This document shows positions 1 to 9,095 of a DNA stretch of 64,000 nucleotides, piece after piece. The notes beneath the pieces are model-generated. The model searched no databases. It was not told the origin of the DNA and worked only from the letters and a program-made list of their open reading frames with translations. Each line of letters opens with the position of its first letter. Position 1 is the stretch's first letter. Source of the DNA: Bdellovibrionales bacterium (GTDB taxonomy: Bacteria; Bdellovibrionota; Bdellovibrionia; Bdellovibrionales; Bdellovibrionaceae). Position numbers and translations under genes: made by a program. The stretch covers positions 434,001 through 498,000 of the forward strand of contig JADJOV010000001.1 in the NCBI GenBank assembly GCA_016713585.1. The letters are read 5' to 3'.

Positions 1-74
1 TCAGCCTTTGAGACTTTTGAAAATGAATGAGACAGGTTGATCATTCAATCGCCACATACACGTAGATTTTCTTT

Positions 75-3000
75 TTACCAGCTCTCGTTAAATAATCGTT
101 GTGTCAAAGTATTGTCGCTTCCGATCTGAAAAATTTTGGCTGTTCCTGTTCCGCCTGCGGCATTCCCCATAGTGCCACCTGAAACCGTGGCGGTGAGTTC
201 ACCGCTATAATTTTTTGTAGCAATCCAGATGACGCCTCCTCCTCCGGCTCCGCCACTTGACCCATTCGCGGTGTTCCCGTTTCCACCCAAGGCACGAATT
301 TGGCCAGGCCCTGTAATGTTGTTTGCGACGATCACGACAAGCCCACCACCACCCCCTCCACCACCTGAAGAACTGCAGGCGGTGCGAACACCTGCACCGC
401 CTCCGCCACCAGCACTTACGGTGCCATAGCCCTTGTTAGAGCTTCCAGCCCCATTGCCGCCATCTCCACCTTTGCCGAACTCGAAACCAAAGGGATTGTA
501 GAATCTTTCCCATCCCACTCCACCTTCCCCAACCCAACTCATTCTTGCTCCATGGGTCCCCGAGCCGCCGGGGGCACCAGGCAAGAGCGTGCAACCTCCG
601 CCTGCGCCCCCGCCACCACCGCCAGAGCCTCCACTGCCCCCATTGAGTAGAAAACCTGGGGAATAATGGTCAGTCCCGTTGGCCTGTACGATAGAGCCTG
701 GTGCAAAGGCAATATGATTGACCCGTAGAAAGACTGCCGCGGGTGTTGCTGGCGCATAGGTTATTGTTCCTGTAAGATTAAGAGTATTTATAGAATAAGG
801 ATTCCAGATATTATTTTGGAATGAATTTAGACTGGTATTAGTTAATGATACATTTGCAAGTGTCGTCGTATCAGGAAGATTGTTTGGGTAAGGCAACACA
901 GGGTTTGAATTGGTAGTGGTCGCCACGCCATCATTTGTCCATGTTTCCAAAATACTTCTTTCGGTCAGACTATCGTCTCCATGGAGTTGAAAAATTCTAA
1001 GAGAACCATCGTATCCACCATATGAGGAACGACCAAAGCCGCCATTGACTAAAGGAAGGAGATTGGCATTGTAGTTTTTGAAGGCCAGCCAAACAACACC
1101 ACCGCCCCCACCAGCTCCGCCCCCACTGGCAATATTTGTCAAATCTGTGGATCCATGCCCGCCCAAAGCAGTGACCAAACCATTGCCTTGCACACTTTCA
1201 GCGGTGATGACAAGCAGTCCGCCGCCACCCCCGCCACCCGCAGAAACACCCCCACAGCCACCGCCGCCGTAGCCGCCACCCCCGGCTCCATTGGCCCCTG
1301 CTTTATGGGCTCCTGCACTGTGCCCCCCCTTACCGAAGAAAAAAGACTGGGTGTAGTTGGAAAATGAAAGCCAACCAAGGGCGCCTCCGACACCGTTCGC
1401 GCCTGCGCTTCCTCCATCGCTTCCTGAGCAGCCGCCTGAACCAGCCCCGCCTCCGCTCCCGCCAGCCCCACCAGTGTTGCCAACGGGGGCTTCACCATCT
1501 GCTTTTATATGAACTCCAGTCTGCAAATTAATGTCTTTGGCGCGTAGGAAAACGGCGCTGGTTCCAGCTGCTGCCCATCTGACTATGCCGTTTACGTTGA
1601 GTGTCTTAGCGGAGTAGGGATTTGATATCGAGTATGTAGATCCATTGACCGTCGTGGTGCTCAGCGTGCGGTCCGGAAGTGTACCAACGCTTGGTAGGCT
1701 GAAAGAGGCATAAGGCGAATTCAAAATGCTTACTTTCCACTTGTGAGCATTGCAAAATAAAGGAACTACTTGGCCATTTTTTAGTGTCCCCCTGAATTGA
1801 TAAGCATATTCCAAGTTGTTGACAAGGGTTAGCGAGTTCAAGCGAACAGCAGTCCCAAGATTGATAGGAAACCACTCTGTCACAACCTCTGCAGTGAGAG
1901 CTTGAATGATTCGAACTTCAACTTGCTCCAGTTGAGACTGAGGATCTGAAGCCAGAGTTACCGTTGTATCTGGAGTGATGCTTGCTGTATTTGAGATCCC
2001 ACGAGTTCTATCGGAATAAAGCTGTACCTTCAGAGTCGGGTACTGATTGGTATCAAGGACTTTCATAGCCACTTTCCCGCTGCCAAGATCTACTTTGTTG
2101 GAAGGTTCTTGAAGTGAGACAATAACTTCATCGCCTGGATTTGTTCCACTCGCGCCTAATAATGTGAAATTCAATTTTGCATCATATTGTCCAGCAGGTA
2201 CAACAACCTCCGAGGAGGCGAAAGCAATTGATCCAGCACCGGACGGGGCTTGAACATCTGCAATCGAAATCAAAGTGTCAACATCCCTTGGTTGATCTAG
2301 TTTGAATGTGAGTGAGTAGGAAGGCCGATTTTCATAGGATTCTTTTGATTGAATTCGGTCCAATAAACCAATTTGATTTTGGTAGAAAAACTTAACAAAA
2401 TCGCTGCTCCATTCTTCCTGAGAAAAAATAACTTCATCCAATGTCCCATAAAAATAATTTGCTACGGTAGGTCCCGATGCATATCCAGCCCCCAGGGACC
2501 AAAGATCGGACACAGAGAAATTAAAACCTTGATCTAAAGTGATTGCTTTTTCCCCATCCAGGTATACAGAGGCGCTAGTCGCGCCCGTGCTCCAGACAAC
2601 CTGATGCCATTGGTCGTCGATCAAATTGGGCCGATTCATAAGTTGGCTCTTGGCAGAACCTGCTGCAAACAACTTTCCCTCTTGGATAGCAATATTAACT
2701 TTGGTTGATCCTGTTGAAGTGCTGATATTAAAAAGAGATTGATTCCCTGCTCCAGTGACTTTAATCCAAAAGGAAACACTCATACGATCGCCAAAATCAT
2801 TTGCGAGCACATTGGCGATCAGTCTATTTGCCCCGGTAAAAGACCTTCCAGAATTCAAAAAACCCGCGGTCACCGTCGTTGAAGTGTCTACCAGATCCTG
2901 TGCTAGTGTGGAGCTATCTGAGATGCCTGAATTGAAACCAAATATTCCCTTGAAACTAGTGGACCAAGGATTGGAGGAAAAAGCTGGCGCCGTGACGTTG

Positions 3001-3530
3001 CCATAATAAAGGAACAGCTCCTTTGATAGATCGCCAGATTTTACCTGTCCGATATTAACCCAAATATGACTGAAACCTGTATTGTCCCAATTGCCAATCT
3101 GGTGAGATAGCAAGGTGCCTTCTTTGGTGTAAAAACGCAGGTCTTCCCCTTGGATCATTGCCTTGCTATAATCAAACGAGTCGGTTGACAACTTCACTAA
3201 CGCAACCACATTGTTTCGTTCTGTGGAAATCATTGAAGTGCCTATTGTAATCAAGTCTCGATAACGCCAAGCTTCACCTGGTGTCCAAAGGTATTCAATT
3301 GAGTCGAGAACTGCTGGTGATTCAACAGTCAACTTTGGTTTTATCGCTATGTCACTAGAACCATAATTGATAGGAAGTATCGACCCACTGATTGTACAGC
3401 CAACAGTCATAAGGCTTATGGTCCAAAACACGAGCCCAAAGGGAATGAGATTCCTGCATCCACCCCTGGAATTTTTAAACTGTTCATTGTGCGTTGAGTT
3501 CAGCTTTACGATCCTATGAATGACAAACAA
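75..3530 (-). CDS. Large Gly-rich surface lipoprotein (DUF2341-LamG-like)
   Basis: Predicted 1151-residue exported lipoprotein. A basic lead and hydrophobic stretch (about residues 29-42) end in a lipobox LMTVGC, making Cys45 the likely lipidation site. Residues about 60-190 resemble DUF2341 (WRYRDLITIG start), 190-385 a LamG/concanavalin-type fold and 395-500 a Calx-beta-like segment. The C-terminal half is two related modules (about 620-870 and 890-1151), each a beta segment containing VFLR followed by long Gly-rich runs. It is a single gene, divergent from msrC. The domain calls are by eye from sequence style; a role as adhesin or surface matrix protein is inference. Shorter starts are possible because the first 28 residues are not typical of a signal peptide. 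Confidence 0.75.
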   Translation of the reverse strand: MFVIHRIVKLNSTHNEQFKNSRGGCRNLIPFGLVFWTISLMTVGCTISGSILPINYGSSDIAIKPKLTVESPAVLDSIEYLWTPGEAWRYRDLITIGTSMISTERNNVVALVKLSTDSFDYSKAMIQGEDLRFYTKEGTLLSHQIGNWDNTGFSHIWVNIGQVKSGDLSKELFLYYGNVTAPAFSSNPWSTSFKGIFGFNSGISDSSTLAQDLVDTSTTVTAGFLNSGRSFTGANRLIANVLANDFGDRMSVSFWIKVTGAGNQSLFNISTSTGSTKVNIAIQEGKLFAAGSAKSQLMNRPNLIDDQWHQVVWSTGATSASVYLDGEKAITLDQGFNFSVSDLWSLGAGYASGPTVANYFYGTLDEVIFSQEEWSSDFVKFFYQNQIGLLDRIQSKESYENRPSYSLTFKLDQPRDVDTLISIADVQAPSGAGSIAFASSEVVVPAGQYDAKLNFTLLGASGTNPGDEVIVSLQEPSNKVDLGSGKVAMKVLDTNQYPTLKVQLYSDRTRGISNTASITPDTTVTLASDPQSQLEQVEVRIIQALTAEVVTEWFPINLGTAVRLNSLTLVNNLEYAYQFRGTLKNGQVVPLFCNAHKWKVSILNSPYASFSLPSVGTLPDRTLSTTTVNGSTYSISNPYSAKTLNVNGIVRWAAAGTSAVFLRAKDINLQTGVHIKADGEAPVGNTGGAGGSGGGAGSGGCSGSDGGSAGANGVGGALGWLSFSNYTQSFFFGKGGHSAGAHKAGANGAGGGGYGGGGCGGVSAGGGGGGGLLVITAESVQGNGLVTALGGHGSTDLTNIASGGGAGGGGGVVWLAFKNYNANLLPLVNGGFGRSSYGGYDGSLRIFQLHGDDSLTERSILETWTNDGVATTTNSNPVLPYPNNLPDTTTLANVSLTNTSLNSFQNNIWNPYSINTLNLTGTITYAPATPAAVFLRVNHIAFAPGSIVQANGTDHYSPGFLLNGGSGGSGGGGGGAGGGCTLLPGAPGGSGTHGARMSWVGEGGVGWERFYNPFGFEFGKGGDGGNGAGSSNKGYGTVSAGGGGGAGVRTACSSSGGGGGGGGLVVIVANNITGPGQIRALGGNGNTANGSSGGAGGGGVIWIATKNYSGELTATVSGGTMGNAAGGTGTAKIFQIGSDNTLTQRLFNESW

Positions 3531-3922
3531 TATTTTTCTCCTGTCGCTTCATCCTGAAGCAAGTGGCAGGGCTAGGTCGACCTCGACCATAGTCTAACCA
3601 GTCTTTAGATCGGCGAAAATTCCTTTGAACTTGAGTCCCATTTTGAGAAAAAATTGAGAAAAATTTGAGAACAGCCTAGCCTGTTCTCATAAATGAACTT
3701 GTAAAATGTCTCTGGACTCACGGTATGACGGTATGTTTGCCAGCCTCTCGGCTTTCTGCCAAGGCTTGAGCCTACTTATGACGATAACCTCGAACACCCT
3801 GATTGTGACTACCCTTAACTCATGTTTTTATTTCTGGAGTTGCACTGGTTTGTTGTGTGTGGGATATCTCAAAGCGACCTTGGGTGGATTCTATTCCACT
3901 TTTATCTATGAAAGAGGAATCG
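3531..3922. promoter_or_regulatory. Divergent intergenic region with inverted repeat
   Basis: This 390-bp gap separates the divergent lipoprotein and msrC genes and should hold both promoters. I see a perfect inverted repeat at 3666-3689 (TGAGAACAG, 6-nt loop, CTGTTCTCA), preceded by three A-rich direct repeats of the form TTGAGAAAAA (about 3643-3672). The repeat could be an operator or a weak hairpin. A short plus-strand reading frame here (3706-3942) has no recognisable features and was not called. Confidence 0.35.
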
Positions 3923-4408
3923 ATGCAAAAGGATTTGTTTGATCTTCAAGAATTAGAATCTCTTTTGTCAGGTTATTGGTTGACAGATCTAGCAAATTTC
4001 AGTGCTTTTCTGTTTGAAAAAGTACCTGATGTCAATTGGGTTGGTTTTTATTTGAGCGATGGGAAGAAGTTAAGACTTGCCCCGTTTTGTGGTAAGCCCG
4101 CGTGCTTCGTGATTCCTTTTGCGAATGGTGTCTGTGGGCATGCATATAGGCAAGTCGAAACTTTGGTTGTTGATGACGTTGATCTTTTCGCAGGACACAT
4201 TCGCTGTGACTCAAACTCAAAGTCCGAAATTGTCATTCCCTTGCTCATTTCCAATAGATTGGTTGGCGTTTTAGACATTGATTCGCCAAAAGTAGCACGC
4301 TTCACGGGCGAAGATCGAATCTTTCTGGAAAAAGCTGTTCGGATTCTTTCACAGAAAATTTCAAATTACTCTGGAACAAAATTTGGAAGAATATCTCTAT
4401 CCCATTGA
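3923..4408 (+). CDS. msrC: Free methionine-(R)-sulfoxide reductase, GAF fold
   Basis: Reduces free L-methionine-(R)-sulfoxide using a GAF-domain active site in the cytoplasm. The three functional cysteines of the E. coli enzyme (C84, C94, C118) correspond here to C61, C71 and C95 with identical spacing, in GKPAC, GVCGHAY and GHIRCDS; family blocks NWVGFYL and GVLDIDSP are also present. I start at the ATG at 3923 because AAGAGGA lies 7 nt upstream and the protein then begins like the family (161 residues, usual about 165). The last ten or so residues look foreign because the end overlaps the AbiEii remnant, suggesting the native C-terminus was replaced by a rearrangement. Confidence 0.9.
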   Translation: MQKDLFDLQELESLLSGYWLTDLANFSAFLFEKVPDVNWVGFYLSDGKKLRLAPFCGKPACFVIPFANGVCGHAYRQVETLVVDDVDLFAGHIRCDSNSKSEIVIPLLISNRLVGVLDIDSPKVARFTGEDRIFLEKAVRILSQKISNYSGTKFGRISLSH

Positions 4409-4736
4409 GGTCATTTTTGCAGAGAAATTTCAGACAGCGGCTTCCCGAGGCGTTGCCAACAGCAGAATGAAGGATTACCTCGATATGATTCTGCTTCTCC
4501 GCAGTTTTGAAATGGAATCGAAAAAATTGAAGAGTGCCATCGCCGACACTTTTGAAAATCGAAAGACCCAGTTGGGAGAACTTGAATTCAGCGAAGTGGA
4601 AATGGAAACGCTACAGGGACGGTGGCGGAATTTTGACAAATCCATTAGCGCGAACGCAGCCGATAAAATTCCTAAAGACTTCAAACGCATCATTTCCGAG
4701 ATAAACAAAACCCTCGCCACTCTCGGCGTTTTCTAG
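4383..4736 (+). pseudogene. AbiEii/AbiGii-type nucleotidyltransferase toxin, C-terminal remnant
   Basis: The frame reads YPIEVIFAEKFQTAASRG followed by NSRMKDYLDM, the conserved block of the AbiEii (DUF1814) nucleotidyltransferase toxin family. Only about 115 residues remain of a protein normally near 280-300; the catalytic N-terminal nucleotidyltransferase half is missing. The frame has a TTG near 4383 but no convincing ribosome site, and it overlaps the msrC stop, so I read it as the 3' fragment left by a deletion that joined it to msrC. No AbiEi antitoxin is visible nearby. Confidence 0.65.
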
Positions 4737-4835
4737 TGGGCGAGTGAGGCCGTCAGCCAGGGCAAGGAACTTTTCGGCCTTCTTCTGGTTCTCTACGCTG
4801 ATGCGAATTGATTTCATCTTTTGAGTCGTTTTCAA
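4611..4835 (-). pseudogene. Possible 5' fragment of an unknown gene
   Basis: The first 30 residues (MKTTQKMKSIRISVENQKK...) read like a true protein start similar to short plasmid or prophage proteins beginning MKTIRISVENQK. The remainder runs antisense to the AbiEii remnant and looks non-native, so at most the segment 4741-4835 is a 5' remnant cut by the same junction. Evidence is thin. Confidence 0.2.
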
Positions 4836-5039
4836 ATTTGTTTTTACGTTTCGCGGACTTAAAGAAGTGAAACTTAAGTCACTTTCGCCGAGGCCGAGAT
4901 TTCAATTTACTGTGGCGTAAATTGGCGGATTCGGCGTGAATCCAGTAAAATCAAGAGGATAGTTAACGTAGTAGCCACAAAGTAGCCAAGTCATAAGCCT
5001 CATAATATCCGATTTCATCTAAAATTTCCGTCAACCTTG

Positions 5040-5068
5040 AATTTGTACACCTATATGGTGTACAAATT
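5040..5068. promoter_or_regulatory. Perfect palindrome, likely HigA operator
   Basis: Two perfect 12-nt arms (AATTTGTACACC and GGTGTACAAATT) flank a 5-nt TATAT spacer just upstream of the toxin-antitoxin genes. HigA-type antitoxins repress their own operon by binding such palindromes, so this is the expected operator; the binding itself is inferred. Confidence 0.7.
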
Positions 5069-5140
5069 GAATTGTGATTAACGTCATCGAACTTTCGATC
5101 CCTTGTTAAAAAGCAGCTCAAAAAGCTACCGGTTCATGTT

Positions 5141-5353
5141 GTGGTGAGCTTTCAGAACTGGGTAGAGGATGTTGAGGAACGCGGACTCGAAGAAGTACGG
5201 AAGATCTCGGGATATCACGATGAACCACTGAGAGGTGAACTTAAGGGTTTTAGATCGATTCGCCTTAGTCGTGGTTACAGAGCTTATTACCGAATCGTTG
5301 ACGGTCAGGTTAAGTTAGTGAACGTAGAAAGGATTGATAAACATGGGTACTAA
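5141..5353 (+). CDS. higB: HigB/RelE-type toxin (5' end frameshifted)
   Basis: Toxin of a type II system, expected to cleave ribosome-bound mRNA. The segment GYHDEPLRGELKG followed by RSIRLSRGYRAYYRI is the conserved HigB/RelE core. The called start (GTG 5141) lacks the N-terminal strand. Family-like residues SLVKKQLKKLP continue upstream in the same frame to about 5100, and a GTG at 5074 reads VINVIELS in another frame, so a one-base shift near 5095-5100 separates the true start from the body. Whether the toxin is intact depends on that base. It precedes and overlaps the antitoxin, the usual higBA order. Confidence 0.75.
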   Translation: MVSFQNWVEDVEERGLEEVRKISGYHDEPLRGELKGFRSIRLSRGYRAYYRIVDGQVKLVNVERIDKHGY

Positions 5354-5654
5354 GAAAAGTGAAACTCGAAAGTTTTTAGAGAGGATTACGGGCGGGCCAG
5401 TGACACTTGGCAAACTTATCGAAGCCATTCGGCTAGGCGAAGAAGTATCGCAAGCTGAGTTTGCAAAGCATCTTAAAATTTCTCGCTCCCATTTAAACGA
5501 TATTGAAAAAGGAAACAAAGCTGTTAGTCCTGAGCGCGCAGCTCGATTCGCCAATGCCCTTGGGCACTCTCAAGAACGATTCGTTGAGTTGTCATTACAA
5601 TCACTTGTTGAAGAGGCTGGGTTAAATTTAAAGGTTTCAGTTGATGTTGCTTGA
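5343..5654 (+). CDS. higA: HigA-type XRE antitoxin
   Basis: Helix-turn-helix antitoxin that should neutralise the upstream toxin and repress the operon. Residues 32-75 form the XRE domain (SQAEFAKHLKISRSHLNDIE). The ATG at 5343 lies inside the 3' end of the toxin gene, an 11-nt overlap indicating translational coupling; a TTG nine bases earlier is possible. About 103 residues, normal for the family. Confidence 0.82.
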   Translation: MGTKKSETRKFLERITGGPVTLGKLIEAIRLGEEVSQAEFAKHLKISRSHLNDIEKGNKAVSPERAARFANALGHSQERFVELSLQSLVEEAGLNLKVSVDVA

Positions 5655-6039
5655 GCTATGCAAGATTCAAAAATAAATCTAATTTTAAACTTCCAAATAC
5701 TAGTACTGAGGCAAGAGTCGTGATAGCAGTATTGTTTAATTTCGATAACTTACAGAGCTGTTGCTGACAACGGGTTGTCAGACCGTTGTCAGCATAAAAT
5801 CACAAGTACATTCTAGTCAGATGGAAAAATTTAGCTCAGCCCAAGTCTAACGGCCTGAACGAATGGCACTTATTGAATAGGAAGGCTGGGTTAATCATAT
5901 CAGCATTACTTCCAAGAAGAAGCGGCCCAAATGGCGCACTCCAAATGATCGAACGGTGTATAAAACCATTTGTTTTCCGATCAGAACGGTACCTGTGGGA
6001 GAAATCTAAAATCTAGTTGAAAGTTGAGGAAGCCAAACT
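5655..6039. other. Gap with strong hairpin and degenerate sequence
   Basis: A perfect 11-bp stem (GCTGACAACGG / CCGTTGTCAGC, 9-nt loop) lies at 5763-5793 after higA; it lacks a T-run, so a terminator role is uncertain. From about 5820 to 6000 short broken stretches look coding-like but full of stops. No intact gene is visible. Confidence 0.35.
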
Positions 6040-6560
6040 TTTTGGAATTATTTCCACACGTTAACAAAGAAATACCAGCCTGGATCCGTATTCATAGGTG
6101 ATCAGAAGGTCAAGATATCACGACCACGCCTGAGAGGGCCTGAAAGGGAAATAGAGATTCCTAGCTATGAAAAATTGAAGGAACGAGGACAATTCTCAGA
6201 GGAACTAGTGACAAAAATTTTGGCAGGAATGTCGGGCCGTCGCTACGAAGAAACAGTCGTAGATGCGGCAAATGCCTTTGGTGTTTCGGCATCCTCAGTA
6301 TCTCGTCATTTTGCCGAGGCAACGGGCAAACAGTTGAAGGCATTTTTGGAAAGAGATTTATCAAAATTCAAACCATTTGCAATATTGATGGACACGGTCC
6401 ACCGTGGCGGCGCTGCCTTCATCACTGCGCTCGGAATCTCAACTGAGGGTAAAAAAATGATTCTTGGCTTTTGGGAGGGCGCGACTGAAAATAATGAGAT
6501 TTGCCAGGCGCTATTAGCTGATCTGGAGGATCGAGGATTAGTCCTTAGTTGTTTTGCCGC
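6040..6560 (+). pseudogene. IS256-family transposase, internal fragment
   Basis: Reading continuously from about 6040, the frame gives KKYQPGSVFIGDQKVKISRP and then FSEELVTKILAGMSGRRYEE, SSVSRHF, FKPFAILMDTVHRGGAAF and FWEGATENNEICQALL, all hallmarks of the mutator/IS256 transposase. The N-terminus is missing and homology stops near 6560, where another element begins. The first catalytic Asp (LMDTV) is present but the later DDE residues are gone. Inactive remnant. Confidence 0.8.
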
Positions 6561-6628
6561 TACACATCTGAGGTCCCAAAGAGGCGCCTCCTTGGTTGAC
6601 GAAAATTCAAATAACCAAGGAGAAAGAG

Positions 6629-6875
6629 ATGGAATCGATCAAGAGTCCTGGTCTGTTTTCAGACCCGCGTTTAGTTAAAAATATGATTTTGAACTTAAGA
6701 AGAAGGTGATTGACCGAATCCTTGGTGGGGAATCTGTGCCGGCCCCGTGTGTCGGGAAGTTGGAATTTCAAACATAAGCACAGTTCATGGTTGGATTTAC
6801 AAGTATAGGAAGCAGAAGAAGCTCTCCGGAGTGGTTGGGCAGGGAGCCGAAGACCCCACCATCAGCCGAAGCTGA
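6629..6875 (+). pseudogene. orfA HTH protein of the DDE element (frameshifted)
   Basis: Starts at an ATG preceded by AAGGAGA. Three successive frames give MESIKSPGLFSDPRLVKN, then KYDFELKKKVIDRILGGES, then REVGISNISTVHGWIYKYR, which together read as a transposase helix-turn-helix subunit. At least two indels interrupt it, so no intact protein can be made from this sequence. Confidence 0.6.
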
Positions 6876-6889
6876 CCAGTCAGTGGATT

Positions 6890-7872
6890 GTGGACAAGAT
6901 ATTAAAGATCAAGAAGGAAAAGCCAGAGATGGGTGCCTCGGCAATGAGTGATCATCTCCTGAGGTTCGAGTCGGTTAGCCTCTCGCGATCAACCGTGGGT
7001 AAGATTTATAAGAAATACGGGGTGGTGGACGGTGACGCTGGGGCCGCTGAAGCCAGGTATAAAACTAAGGGTGATGACAAAAAGCAGTTTGAACAGCAGG
7101 TTGAGAAAGAGACTGGTGAGTGGGAAAGGTTTTGCAGACCCCACCCCAATGACCTTTGGCAGATGGATATCATGGGATTTTATATCCGAGACGCTCACAA
7201 GGTGTATCTGATTTCAGCAATTGATGATTGCAGCCGAATGATCGTGGGATGGGGGTTATTCCGCGAGCAGACAGCAGAGAATGTGCTTGAGGTTTTACGT
7301 GGGGCCTTGGTTCGCTTTGGCGCACCGAAAGAGATTCTCACTGACCAAGGGTCACAGTTTAAGCACTGGGGTGGGATTACTCAGTTTGAAAAACTGCTGA
7401 AGAAACTCAAGGTCGAACATATCAAAGCCCGGTCGCATCACCCTCAGACCTGTGGAAAAATCGAGGCCTTCCATAAGAGCATTCATCGCGAACTGATCGA
7501 CAAGGAATTCTTTATCACTCAAGAGCAGGCCGTGGAAAAAATTGCCAGATTCATTGAACATTATAACTACGGTCGACCTCACAGTAGCCTTGAGGATTTA
7601 CTCCTTCGGACCGGTATTTTGGGATTGTCGAGTCGCTTAAGAAGTACATTAGCGATTACCAGGCTCCAAAGAATAAAGAGGAAGAGAAGTCTGAAAGTAT
7701 TGGTGTAGCCAGAGCGTCAAAGCTTTATCTGATCGGAAAGGTTTTAGGCCAAGAAGTGCGCCTTCAGGAGCTTGGCGGGCAATTTTCTGTTTTTCTCAAT
7801 GGCCAGCCATTTAAAGAAATTAATTTACTTCAGCCCGTGCAGACTGCAATCACATCAAACCAGTGCAACTAG
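6890..7872 (+). pseudogene. orfB rve-type DDE transposase (3' frameshift)
   Basis: Integrase-core transposase. The catalytic triad is visible: Asp in WQMDIMGF, Asp in LTDQGSQF, Glu in GKIEAFHKSIHRE. After HYNYGRPHSSLE (about 7590) one G appears to be missing; the next frame continues GFTPSDRYFGIVESLKKYI and runs to a stop at 7870-7872, restoring about 327 residues. Because the catalytic core is complete, only the C-terminus is lost in the frame as given. Confidence 0.7.
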
Positions 7873-7908
7873 AAAAATTTAGAATAGCCTTTTTTTAAAA
7901 GGAAAATT

Positions 7909-7937
7909 GCCCCCGAGTGTTAATAGCACTCGGGGGC
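7909..7937. other. GC-rich perfect hairpin in element leader
   Basis: An 11-bp perfect stem (GCCCCCGAGTG / CACTCGGGGGC) with a 7-nt loop lies between the previous element and the next transposase. It may be a terminator-like insulator or an end structure of the downstream element; a T-run is absent. Confidence 0.45.
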
Positions 7938-7976
7938 GAGTGAGATTTTACGGATAAAATCTCAAATATAAAAGGA

Positions 7977-9038
7977 ATGACTACTCTATCTGAACTCGCC
8001 CCAGGAATCCAATACGCGGTTCGTCGTCTTTCAGACGCCACATTGACCTTCGAAAAACTAGGACAAGAAGTCGGTCTTTCTAAACAAGCCATCGCCAAAC
8101 AACACAACAGGGCCCTCGCCTATCTCAAGAACTTCGAAAAGGTGCCGGCGCCAACCGAGAGCCCCTCCTGTCAAAACTGCCATAGGTTAAGTGCCCTTGT
8201 TGTGAGACTCCGGCGGCAGTTAATTTTAAATGGGGTCACGATTCAAGGTTTGCAATTTTTTAAAGAACAAGTTCACAAATTTTTCCCTCGGTTTAACGTC
8301 TGCCGATTACCAGCCTTTGAAAAAAAACAGATTCTTGATTGGCTCGAGAAATTCAAACGCACAGGTGGACTAGTCAAGGAGTTCGCAAAGTCCATTGGGC
8401 GAAGCCCTGAGACCCTCGCCCGGTGGCAGGCCGCCTATGATGCTGAGGGACTCTCAGGCCTCACTGACAAGACGACAAGACCCAACAGTTTTGGAAACAA
8501 AATTCCGCTTTGGATTAAAAATCAATTGGTGGCCCTCTTTATCCGATTCCCTCAGTGGACCCCATATCAATATCACAGTCACATCCGACACAATCCAGCA
8601 ACCCATTGGTACGTGAGTCTTCCTGTGATTAAGAAGCTCAAATTAATTCACCAAGAAAAATCCGAGATCGAAAAAGAGCGCCTCAGAAAAAGTTGGTGCT
8701 TTGCCAAAGGAACTTCGGCGTGGACAATTGATTTTACCTGCATACAGCAGACGGATACCTATAAACTCCAGCTTTTCACGGTCTCCGATCAACGCTCACG
8801 CTTTCTATTGCACACCGAGCTTTTCTTGAGTACTTCTACTGAACTCGTCACAAAATCACTCGAAGATTTATTCATAAACTACGGCAAACCCGATATCATG
8901 AAGGCCGACAACGGACCCGAATTCAGAATGGAGTTTCGTGAGCACCTCAAGACTCTGGCAATTCATTTGCTTAACTCACCGCCATATTATGGGCAGTTCT
9001 GCGGCGCCCATGAGCGCAGTCATCGACGAATAAAAACC
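7977..9038 (+). pseudogene. HTH-DDE transposase, 5' part, interrupted by IS66
   Basis: About 354 residues of a transposase with an N-terminal HTH region (FEKLGQEVGLSKQAIAKQ), a second HTH (SIGRSPETLARWQAAYDAEG) and the start of an rve core: Asp in WTIDFTCIQ, Asp in MKADNGPEF, Glu in CGAHERSHRR. At RRIKT the IS66 element enters; the remaining 87 residues resume at 11113-11381 in frame, so one intact 440-residue gene existed before the insertion. Confidence 0.8.
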
Positions 9039-9064
9039 GTAACTGGCCAGCCTTCGGCGGCCAG
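9039..9064. repeat. IS66 left terminal inverted repeat
   Basis: 26 bp, begins GTAACTGGCCAGCC, exact reverse complement of 11087-11112. The tip itself can fold (CTGGCC...GGCCAG) and is followed by TTTTTT, so it may also block read-through transcription into the element. Confidence 0.92.
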
Positions 9065-9095
9065 CTTTTTTAGTTTGTGACGTCTTAGATAAGGT

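Larger units (their letters stand above)
6565..7905 (+). mobile_element. Decayed two-ORF DDE insertion element inside IS256 remnant
   Basis: An element with a small HTH orfA and a DDE orfB abuts the truncated IS256 gene at about 6565. Both ORFs carry frameshifts. I could not find matching terminal repeats by eye, so the boundaries are approximate. It belongs to the IS3/IS481 group of rve-type transposases. Confidence 0.55.

Noticed and set aside
229..1367. Pro/Ala-rich open frames opposite the Gly-rich lipoprotein
   Set aside because: They are the antisense of Gly codon runs; no ribosome sites or family motifs.
3706..3942. Small plus-strand gene with hydrophobic stretches
   Set aside because: No ribosome site, overlaps the msrC start in another frame, no recognisable family.
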